From JAPPKS01 sp963667895 (GTDB taxonomy: Bacteria > Poribacteria > WGA-4E > PCPOR2b), in NCBI GenBank assembly GCA_965223985.1, contig OZ245030.1:4340001-4404000 (forward strand): a stretch of DNA of 64,000 nucleotides, in the 5' to 3' direction. Made by a program: the position numbers and the translations under genes. A model generated the notes under the pieces. That model worked only from the letters and a program-made list of their open reading frames with translations. It made no database searches and had not been told where the DNA came from. Every line of letters starts with the position of its first letter. Position 1 is the stretch's first letter. Positions 57,085 to 64,000 of this stretch are shown in pieces.

Positions 57085-57161
57085 ATGCACGTATAGCGAT
57101 TGACTTTCCTCTGTGCGCCCCCGCTAATCGTTGAGATAGATAATTAAAGCGAGTCAAACGA

Positions 57162-58268
57162 ATGAACCTTCGTAAATTCCTGAGACCTGATCTCTCAGAT
57201 CTCAATCCTTATCACGTGGACCAGCCGCCCCACCGAATCAAACTCGATGCAAATGAATCCCCTTTTGACCTGCCCACGGAAATCCGAGAAGAGATAGCAA
57301 ACGAGATGAAAAATATCCAATTTCAACGATATCCGGATCCAAGCTCAAATTTACTGAGAACAGAAATTTCTGAATACTTAGGGGTTGATAAAAGTCAACT
57401 TATTGTGGGCAACGGATCCGACGAACTAATTGGCTATGCCATACTGGCGTTTGGGCGCGCAGATGCTTGTGTCTCCTTCCCAACCCCGACGTTTGCAATG
57501 TATCACATCCTAGCACGCATTGCAGGGCTCAACGCGGTTGGATTGCCGCTTGATGAGCAGTTCGATCTGAATGCGGAGGCGTGGCAATCTCATCTGAATG
57601 CCAACAGACTGAATCTTGTATTCATCTCATACCCCAACAACCCTACGAGTAACTCCTTTTCCGCTGATGTTGTCCACCAGATTCTCTCTCGACCTGACAC
57701 ACTCATTGTTCTTGATGAGGCGTACTACGAGTTTTCGGGGAAGACTTTTATGGGCGAATTGAATCGTTACCCCAATCTGATTATTACTCGTACTTTCTCA
57801 AAAGCATACGGACTCGCTGGGTTGCGTATCGGCTACTTGATTGCTCATCCGGAAATTATCAATGAGATCAATAAGGTTAGGCTGCCTTATAACCTAAATC
57901 GCTTTTCACAAATGGCTGCGATGCTTCTGCTGAAACACCATGTGCAGCAAGCGCAGACATCTCGATTCTCATTGCAGATCCAACTGATTCTCAAGGAGCG
58001 GGAGCGCGTTTATAGCACCTTGAGAACAATGGAAGGCATTTATCCATTCCCAACGGATGCCAACTTCATTCTCTTTCGGACAGAATCACATGCTGATAAA
58101 TGGTTTCAGCGCTTGTTAGATTGGGAAATTCTCGTTCGCAACCTAAGTCGTCCAGGACCGCTGCACAACTGTTTGCGAGTTACAATCGGCACACTCGCGG
58201 CGAATACTAAGTTTTTAGAAGCATTGGCTTCCCAACGAAAGGCGACTCCGAGTGAAATTAAACCTTAG
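57162..58268 (+). CDS. hisC: Histidinol-phosphate aminotransferase
   Basis: 368 aa PLP enzyme of fold type I, histidine biosynthesis. IKLDANESPFDLP, IVGNGSDELIGYAILAF, LDEAYYEFSG and the Schiff-base lysine in TRTFSKAYGLAGLRIGYL (about K214) are diagnostic of the family. It is not within a his operon here. Its last 17 nt overlap the next small membrane protein. Confidence 0.9.
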   Translation: MNLRKFLRPDLSDLNPYHVDQPPHRIKLDANESPFDLPTEIREEIANEMKNIQFQRYPDPSSNLLRTEISEYLGVDKSQLIVGNGSDELIGYAILAFGRADACVSFPTPTFAMYHILARIAGLNAVGLPLDEQFDLNAEAWQSHLNANRLNLVFISYPNNPTSNSFSADVVHQILSRPDTLIVLDEAYYEFSGKTFMGELNRYPNLIITRTFSKAYGLAGLRIGYLIAHPEIINEINKVRLPYNLNRFSQMAAMLLLKHHVQQAQTSRFSLQIQLILKERERVYSTLRTMEGIYPFPTDANFILFRTESHADKWFQRLLDWEILVRNLSRPGPLHNCLRVTIGTLAANTKFLEALASQRKATPSEIKP

Positions 58269-58722
58269 AAATGAACCGGCGCATTCACCCGATAAGATTC
58301 ATCGGAGAATGTTGCCTTTCTATATGAGACCAACTGCCTTGGTTGCGTTTGTGGCAATTTCGCTGGTTGCACAGATTGTATGGATAACTGCCGTCACAAT
58401 CGTCGGAGAAATCAACCTTTGGTGGTGTAGCTTCGGTTTCGCATTTGGTATAATGCTCGGCTACATTCACGGGAAATGGATGGCGCGGATGTGGGCTCGT
58501 GACTATTTGCACGTATTGAAACGAGAGATTACATTTTGGCAAGCAAAGGGCGGAAAGGGGACAACTATATTTGTGATACTAGCACTTGGCATTCCGATCT
58601 TGTTTGCGGTATTTACGAGACTGTCTTTCGACGTGTTGGCTGGATTGCAATCATACATCTTCGGTTTTGTCGGCGGGACGAATTTCGCGGTTTGTTCGTG
58701 GGTGCGTCAGTTGCCGAAATAG
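58252..58722 (+). CDS. Small membrane protein
   Basis: 156 residues from GTG 58252, overlapping hisC by 17 nt. Three or four hydrophobic segments: ALVAFVAISLVAQIVWITAV, LWWCSFGFAFGIMLGYI, TTIFVILALGIPILFAV and a weaker fourth. A basic loop, KWMARMWARDYLHVLKREIT, lies between segments 2 and 3. No family is recognised. The overlap with hisC favours translation; the ribosome-binding site is weak. Confidence 0.55.
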   Translation: MKLNLRNEPAHSPDKIHRRMLPFYMRPTALVAFVAISLVAQIVWITAVTIVGEINLWWCSFGFAFGIMLGYIHGKWMARMWARDYLHVLKREITFWQAKGGKGTTIFVILALGIPILFAVFTRLSFDVLAGLQSYIFGFVGGTNFAVCSWVRQLPK

Positions 58723-58879
58723 TCGAAGATATTCAAAGATGCGACGATTTTTGTCCTCTTTTCTCTCGTATCAAAATTCACCGCACCCGAATCGGGAAGT
58801 TTCAGCACGCTCTTTTGAGAACAAGCTTGGAGTATCAGGGTAATTCTTGTCGAATCGCACATGTTTGTACCATAATGCA

Positions 58880-60436
58880 CTACGAATGTGACGATCGGGG
58901 GTATTGTCTTTCCGCCATCCATAGCGTCACGAAAGCGATTACGGTCGAAATCAAAACCAAGCGATACGCACTTGTCTCCGAGCCGATTGTAAAATAGTTG
59001 AAGATTGCCAAAGACAAGGTCTGCGTTTTCCCCGGTATATTTCCTGCTACCATCATTGTCGCACCGAACTCGCCAAGACTTTTAGAAAATGCCAGTATTC
59101 CGCCACCGACAATTCCGCGGTACGATAGTGGCAGCGTCACGGTGAAAAACACCTTCAAAGGATGAGCACCAAGCGTGCGCGCAGCACTTTCCAGTTGCGG
59201 ACTTACACCTTCCATTGCGGTCACAGCACCGCGCACAAATAATGGAAATGAAATCACAAAGAGCGCGAGTACAACCGCGACCCACGAGAAGACGATTTCA
59301 AGTCCAAAAAGTCGAAATAAGATGCTTCCGACCGGTCCCTCCTTGCTAAAAAGGATTAATAAAAGATAGCCGCTCACAACTGGCGGCAGCACCAGGGGTA
59401 ACATCACAATGGTATTGAGAAGTGATTTTCCCCGGAATGAGTTCTTTGCGAGCAGGCAACTAACGAATAGTCCAGGGGGGAGAATGAAAATCAAACTTAA
59501 AAAGGCTACTTTGACAGATAGAATCAACGCTGCGACTTCTGCCCTTGTATACATAAATAACCGTTCGGAAGCCCGTTCCCCTACGCCTCTATCCAAACCA
59601 CCCGACACCGTAGGGCGGGATTGCACCACGGAAAATCCGTAGTGCTCAAAGATTGAAGTGGCTTCTGATGTTCCCAGATATGCGAGGAACTCCTGCGCCA
59701 GTGCTTTATGTTTGGTCGCCTTCAGGACTACTGCAGGATACACTATTGGACTATGGCTCGAATTGGGAAATTGATAAAGCACCTTAACCAATTCGCTGAT
59801 CGCTGCATCGGTTTTGTAGACAATCCCCATATCTACTTCGCCAGATTCCACATACGCTAATGTTGCCCGAACATCCGCACCGAAAACAAGTTTTGCTTGG
59901 ACAACATCCCAAATTCCCAAACGTGTCAAAACTTCCTTGCCGTAAATGCCTGCGGGCACCGAATTCGGTTCACCGATAGCAATTCGTTTTATCGTCGCAC
60001 CCGCCAGTGTTTGGGGATCTGAGAGGGAAGGTAAACCCTTCAAATGGGCAATCAATACCAGACTATTAGTCAATAGGTTTCGGCGTGTATCCCCATAAAT
60101 CCGTCCTTCGATTTGCAGGGCATCAACCTGCTTGGGGCTAGCGGAAATAAAAATATCGGCGGAGGCGCCTTTTTCGATCTGCTGCTGTAGGGTCGAAGAA
60201 CCCGCGAGATTACAATAAACTCGATTTTCCGTCTCCGATTGAAAACGCTCAGAGATTTCCGTGAGTGCATCGGTCAAGCTCATTGCCCCAAAGACGATTA
60301 ACTCTTCTTGGCGGTTTGACTTTTGTGCCTTCGTTTTCTGATGTGGGGAGTCAGGATGGCTATCGTCTGAGCAACCCGCAAGGAAAAGCCAAATAAGATT
60401 CAGGGTTATAAAACATTCAAAGATGCGCGAATTCAT
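58880..60436 (-). CDS. Molybdate ABC transporter, fused ModA (binding) and ModB (permease)
   Basis: 518 residues from ATG 60434-60436 (a 63-codon upstream extension lacks protein-like character). The lipoprotein signal LIWLFLAGC is followed by the ModA domain: LIVFGAMSLTDALTEISERF, NLAGSSTLQQQIEKGASADI, GEPNSVPAGIYGKEVL and VDMGIVYKTDA. From about residue 300 comes ModB, with five or six membrane segments and the EAA-like loop around SAARTLGAHPLKVFFTVTLP. Binding protein and permease are normally separate genes; here the binding protein is tethered to the permease. No modC ATPase lies nearby. The gene is divergent from the PEGA protein. Confidence 0.8.
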   Translation of the reverse strand: MNSRIFECFITLNLIWLFLAGCSDDSHPDSPHQKTKAQKSNRQEELIVFGAMSLTDALTEISERFQSETENRVYCNLAGSSTLQQQIEKGASADIFISASPKQVDALQIEGRIYGDTRRNLLTNSLVLIAHLKGLPSLSDPQTLAGATIKRIAIGEPNSVPAGIYGKEVLTRLGIWDVVQAKLVFGADVRATLAYVESGEVDMGIVYKTDAAISELVKVLYQFPNSSHSPIVYPAVVLKATKHKALAQEFLAYLGTSEATSIFEHYGFSVVQSRPTVSGGLDRGVGERASERLFMYTRAEVAALILSVKVAFLSLIFILPPGLFVSCLLAKNSFRGKSLLNTIVMLPLVLPPVVSGYLLLILFSKEGPVGSILFRLFGLEIVFSWVAVVLALFVISFPLFVRGAVTAMEGVSPQLESAARTLGAHPLKVFFTVTLPLSYRGIVGGGILAFSKSLGEFGATMMVAGNIPGKTQTLSLAIFNYFTIGSETSAYRLVLISTVIAFVTLWMAERQYPRSSHS

Positions 60437-60781
60437 AGTGTTTTGTCCGCTGTGTGGAGTAGCGGAGGAAGGAATCCCGCGGCGGAGATTTCCGATAGCA
60501 TTCCCCGTTTGAAAATCGGCATAGTTCAGAGCATACACCAAGACAATCACACTTGTCAACTCTGAAAAAGCATGATTGAACGGGTACGAACAGTTGTTGA
60601 ACCGTTGAATAATTTCCACTCTCAATCAGTAACTGGACAGAGTAGGACGCTGATTTTATTCTCCCGACTTTTTGCTTGCGGACTATTGCAAGTTCTGATA
60701 AACTTGCTTTGTTCAGTGTTGAGAGTAGTTGGGAGATTGACGTATCACCCATTCAATCGGTTCTTAAACAAGGCAGATGCA

Positions 60782-62446
60782 ATGAAACAGATTCTTGTGT
60801 CCACTGCACTTCTCCTTGAGTTTCTGCTAATTGATGCCTCATCGTTGCGAGCGCAGCCTAAGGACACCTCAGTGTGGTGGCTAATTGTGAGCCCCACGAC
60901 TGACAAACGTACCCAAAGTAATTTCGACTCACTCGTTGGCTTGTTGAACGACCGAGGTAAGGTGCCGCCAGGACGAATCTCCCGGATCGTTAGGGAAAAA
61001 TGTACCCGTGATAGGATTCACGCAGCCATTGGAAAAATTGCTGGCGAAATGCAAAAAGGAGACCGACTCATTTTTTTCTTTCGGGGTTTTGTGACCAAAC
61101 CGGAAAGATTAAATGCCGTCTACTTTTTGACACATGGATCGACGCCCGAGAGCTACACAAATGGATTTGAGATACGCCAACTGAATCGTTGGTTCCGGGA
61201 ATCCTCCAGTGGCTCAATGATTGTCATCCTTGACGGCTACACGAGCGATCGAAATTTGATGGCTTTTTACGCCAACCGCGAACCGCCAGGAGATGCGGCT
61301 TACGTGTCAATTCAGCCAGCCGCAGCAAACGTCAATCACAAGGTCACCAAAAATCTACTGGCGATACTTCAAAATGACACAGCCGATCTCGATGAGAATC
61401 GGCGGATCTCCATTGGTGAACTCCACGAATATATCACTACGAACGCACCTCCTCAACTAGGAATCTTGGCGCCAACAGGGAACCTTGAGTCAGTCATCTT
61501 GAAACTAAGTCCAATGCTTAGAATTGTGACAATTCCCGAAGGCGCATCAATCTTCCTTAATGGAGAAGAGACTGGACTAACTCCTTATCACCTTGTCGAC
61601 AATCTCAAGAATGGAACATACGAAGTCGAAGTACGGAAGCCGGGGTATCTCATTCCGCCCGCTCAATCTGCCGAAGTTAATTTGGTTCAAGGTCAGGCAT
61701 TTCATTTATCGTGGGATTTAGAATCTATCGCCATTTATGGTGCCGTCAAAGCTTCTGACGGTATCACCCTTGAGGAAACGAGAGTGTGGATCGATGGGAC
61801 AGAATACGAGCAGACCAAGCAGATTATCGGGGAGAATCAACGCTTTCGCCTTCCCGCTAATATCACCAATGTGTCTAGAGACGGCAGAGAAGTGCTGGAA
61901 CCGAATCGGACATACACCTTGCGTGCTGAGAGTGGTAATCTCTACCATGTAGAAACGAGCTTCACGCTACCTCGGCATGAATCCATTCGGCAAGATTTGA
62001 CCCTTGAAAAAAAGACCTGGTTTGATGTTGCCCAGATGCAGTTTAATCGAGAAGAATATGAGGAGTCAATCGCCGCTTTCCAAAATGGCATTGAGGAGAC
62101 CATTGAATTTCCAATGATGTCGTCGGCATTTACACAGATGCTTTTTGATTCGTTCTCGGCAGCCATTGACGGAGAAGGCGATGGACTAAACATCGCCCAC
62201 GTTGTCGCGGCGGCGAAGTTGGCGGATCGGCTGCGTCTCCGAGAAAAATCCAAGAGTTACTGGACGTACGTAAAATCAAAGACCGCGAGAGAAACACGCG
62301 AATTCAACTTAGCAACCGAGCGATTAAGAAAACTGAATATAGTCCGTTACCTGATTAACTTCGGCATTCTTATTGTGTTGCTCGTTGTGTTACTTTCCGG
62401 GGGTTATACCTTCCATAGACATCGCCGCAAGGCAAGGAGGGGATAA
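60782..62446 (+). CDS. Caspase-fold (C14-like) protein with PEGA domain, catalytic dyad lost
   Basis: 554 residues from ATG 60782, whose product starts with a signal peptide (MKQILVSTALLLEFLLIDAS). Residues ~25-230 resemble a bacterial metacaspase-like domain (SLVGLLNDRGKVPPGRI, MQKGDRLIFFFRGF, IRQLNRWFRESSSGSMIVIL). The expected GHG histidine is RGF and the expected DAC cysteine is DGY, so it should be inactive. A PEGA domain follows (IPEGASIFLNGEETGLTPYH, LKNGTYEVEVRKPGY), then an Ig-like region, a helical repeat segment and a C-terminal membrane helix (LINFGILIVLLVVLLSGGY). Probably an envelope-bound scaffold; partners are unknown. Confidence 0.65.
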   Translation: MKQILVSTALLLEFLLIDASSLRAQPKDTSVWWLIVSPTTDKRTQSNFDSLVGLLNDRGKVPPGRISRIVREKCTRDRIHAAIGKIAGEMQKGDRLIFFFRGFVTKPERLNAVYFLTHGSTPESYTNGFEIRQLNRWFRESSSGSMIVILDGYTSDRNLMAFYANREPPGDAAYVSIQPAAANVNHKVTKNLLAILQNDTADLDENRRISIGELHEYITTNAPPQLGILAPTGNLESVILKLSPMLRIVTIPEGASIFLNGEETGLTPYHLVDNLKNGTYEVEVRKPGYLIPPAQSAEVNLVQGQAFHLSWDLESIAIYGAVKASDGITLEETRVWIDGTEYEQTKQIIGENQRFRLPANITNVSRDGREVLEPNRTYTLRAESGNLYHVETSFTLPRHESIRQDLTLEKKTWFDVAQMQFNREEYEESIAAFQNGIEETIEFPMMSSAFTQMLFDSFSAAIDGEGDGLNIAHVVAAAKLADRLRLREKSKSYWTYVKSKTARETREFNLATERLRKLNIVRYLINFGILIVLLVVLLSGGYTFHRHRRKARRG

Positions 62447-62639
62447 CATGATGTGTGTGCGGACTCAACTGTATAGTTTTTAGAGCTACATACATCCTAC
62501 TCCGCTATAATTGAGTTGATACAGAAGCAGTACATTTTCCTCACACATTCCAAATTTTTACCCACACTTTATGTTCCATCGTCTCGCCATCCTCCCCAAT
62601 TTCCCTCCGATGACACAACGCAGCGACGCCAAATAATGC

Positions 62640-62668
62640 TTGAAAACAGTATGAGGCAATGATATAAT
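62640..62668 (+). promoter_or_regulatory. Near-consensus sigma70 promoter
   Basis: TTGAAA (62640-62645), a 17-bp spacer, TATAAT (62663-62668). It reads directly into the TPR gene at 62718, leader about 45 nt. Confidence 0.75.
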
Positions 62669-62717
62669 AGCCTTTAGATTCAATATAGCTGGCTCATTCC
62701 CGGAGGGCGAAATACTT

Positions 62718-64000
62718 GTGTTTTCGTTTAGCAAATTTATCACAATCGTCTTAATCTTTACGTGGATAATTTACCCGGCGATTGCCGGTGAACGCGAGGA
62801 ATATTCCTTCGCATACAGCTTATTCCAAAGAGAAGCCTACGGTATTGCAAAAGATCAGTTCAAAGCCTTCCTTCAAGAATATCCGGACAGTGAGAATGCG
62901 GATAATGCACGCATTCTGATGGGCGATTGCGCACTGCAGCTCAAGGGATATGACGAAGCTATCCGACATTATAAACAGCTGGAGATTGATTATCCGGACA
63001 GTCCCCTGCGGCTAGACGCCGTGTTTGGTGTTGCAACCGCTTGGTTTCGACAAGGCAAATATGAAGAAGCGATTAAAGCCTTCGAAGAAGTGATTGAAGA
63101 ATCAAATGATGACCAAGTAATCCCCCAAAGTCTCTATCTCGTCGGAGAGTCTTACGATAACTTGGGTCTCTACCAGAAAGCGGGTGAATATTATAATCGC
63201 GTCCTCGCAAAATATCCGCAGTCGCCAAAAGCAGTAGATGCTCTCTATTCAAGAGGTTGGAGTCTTTACCGCCTTAAGAAATATCAAGCAGCCTATGGCG
63301 TGTTTACCCGCTTCATCAAAACTTACTCAAATCACTACGCTGTTGTAGAGGCGTCTTACCGTGCTGCGGAGTCGCTTTTCAATTTGGGAGATTGGGCAAA
63401 TGCCCAGACCGCATACCAGAAACTTGTCGGCACTTACGGAATAGATGAGAAACACCGGCAATCTGTTATAAACGCTCTATTCAGGCTGGGTGAGTGCTAC
63501 TTTCAACAGCAGTTGATGGAGGAAGCCAAAGGTACGTTTCAACTTCTGCTTCAACAGCATGGAACATCTCCCATCGCTGCGGAAGCGCAATATTGGATTG
63601 CTGAAATTTTGCTGGAAACGGCAAACTACCCTGAAGCCGTTTATGAATATGGGAAAATTGTCAATCTCCATCCGAAAAGCGATGTCGTGGATGATGCCCA
63701 GTTTGGAATTGCTACAGCCTATTTTCGGCAAGGAGACTATGTCAAAGCCCGGGCTCAGTTCAAGGTTGTTGCGGATAATATGCGGTCCGACCTTGCTGAT
63801 GCAGCACGTTTTCACATCGGTCAATGCTTTAGTTTACAACGTGAATTTAACTCAGCAATCCTAAACTATAAGATGGTAGGCTCCAAATCGCCGTACGCGG
63901 ATGATGCGCTTTACGAACTAGCAACAAGTGCGTTTGAACTGCAGGACTATTCCCAAGCCACTCGTACCCTCAACGAACTGCTTCAATCCTATTCCGCTAG
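62718..64000 (+). CDS. Secreted TPR-repeat protein (YbgF/BamD-like), 3' end outside window
   Basis: The frame stays open to the window end (427 codons seen). The start is GTG 62718 with GGAGG at 62702-62706. Signal peptide FSFSKFITIVLIFTWIIYPAIAG. Repeated units of about 36 residues follow, with FKAFLQEYPDSENADNARIL, YKQLEIDYPDSPLRLDAVF, FEEVIEE and YNRVLAKYPQSPKAVDALY, the pattern of Tol-Pal YbgF or BamD-type periplasmic TPRs. The repeats continue past 64000, so the full protein is much longer than BamD. Probably a periplasmic scaffold; specific role unknown. Confidence 0.8.
   Translation, partial: MFSFSKFITIVLIFTWIIYPAIAGEREEYSFAYSLFQREAYGIAKDQFKAFLQEYPDSENADNARILMGDCALQLKGYDEAIRHYKQLEIDYPDSPLRLDAVFGVATAWFRQGKYEEAIKAFEEVIEESNDDQVIPQSLYLVGESYDNLGLYQKAGEYYNRVLAKYPQSPKAVDALYSRGWSLYRLKKYQAAYGVFTRFIKTYSNHYAVVEASYRAAESLFNLGDWANAQTAYQKLVGTYGIDEKHRQSVINALFRLGECYFQQQLMEEAKGTFQLLLQQHGTSPIAAEAQYWIAEILLETANYPEAVYEYGKIVNLHPKSDVVDDAQFGIATAYFRQGDYVKARAQFKVVADNMRSDLADAARFHIGQCFSLQREFNSAILNYKMVGSKSPYADDALYELATSAFELQDYSQATRTLNELLQSYSA

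Noticed and set aside
58536..58997. 153-codon plus-strand frame
   Set aside because: Alternative frame of the small membrane protein running into the antisense of modAB; no domain content.
1..64000. tRNA, rRNA or tmRNA genes
   Set aside because: I looked for T-loop and anticodon-arm patterns and conserved rRNA segments by eye and found none; a covariance-model search would be decisive.

Overview
The window looks like a chromosomal segment of an uncultivated, moderately GC (roughly 48-55% in the lines I counted) environmental bacterium, most likely Candidatus Poribacteria or a close relative. This is inference from family content: secreted repeat proteins ending in NYPNPFNPETWIPYHL-type sorting tails, a PorV/PorQ-like outer-membrane protein, two DUF6785/6784-type membrane proteins, and dispersed GTAGGTTGGGT repeats. 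I see no rRNA, tRNA or CRISPR array.

Layout. 1-9.3 kb: the 3' part of a giant secreted Ig-like/LRR mosaic protein, then MITE-like repeats, a small DUF2280-like gene that seems to start on ATA, and a dead copy of a sorting tail. 9.3-14.3 kb (minus): a small Cys-rich protein, a PIN-like protein, and an SGNH hydrolase behind a DUF6785-type transporter. 15-17.9 kb: a GC-rich HExxH / beta-propeller / beta-barrel protein. 18.3-24.7 kb: a broken oligopeptide-binding protein fused to a sorting tail; an exported rhodanese whose CxC motif is read from two TGA codons (candidate selenoprotein); an orphan nucleoside-type ABC ATPase; and a glycosidase-like protein. 25-40.5 kb: a lipoprotein, PorV-like OMP, GlyA-type SHMT, OmpA, a GT4 plus UDP-glucose dehydrogenase pair, a pyridine nucleotide-disulfide oxidoreductase, a second DUF6785 protein, a YkuD protein, a diheme cytochrome membrane protein and a small secreted protein.

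40.9-57 kb: a VOC protein, then purL and purQ separated by about 12.4 kb. Between them lies a defence-like island: a complete type IIG (Eco57I-like) R-M enzyme; a 1254-residue TIR - 21 TPR - TaqI_C-like target-recognition fusion that has no methyltransferase core; an SMC/RecF-like ATPase overlapping it by 4 nt; and a BrnT-like toxin overlapping a TPR protein where BrnA is expected, flanked by 64-bp direct repeats. A beta-helix lipoprotein closes the interval.

57-64 kb: hisC, a small membrane protein, a ModA-ModB fusion, a caspase-fold/PEGA protein that has lost its catalytic dyad, and the 5' part of a secreted TPR protein behind a near-consensus promoter.

The best candidates for something undescribed are the TIR-TPR-TRD operon (48.4-53.6 kb) and the double-TGA rhodanese (20.3-20.8 kb).
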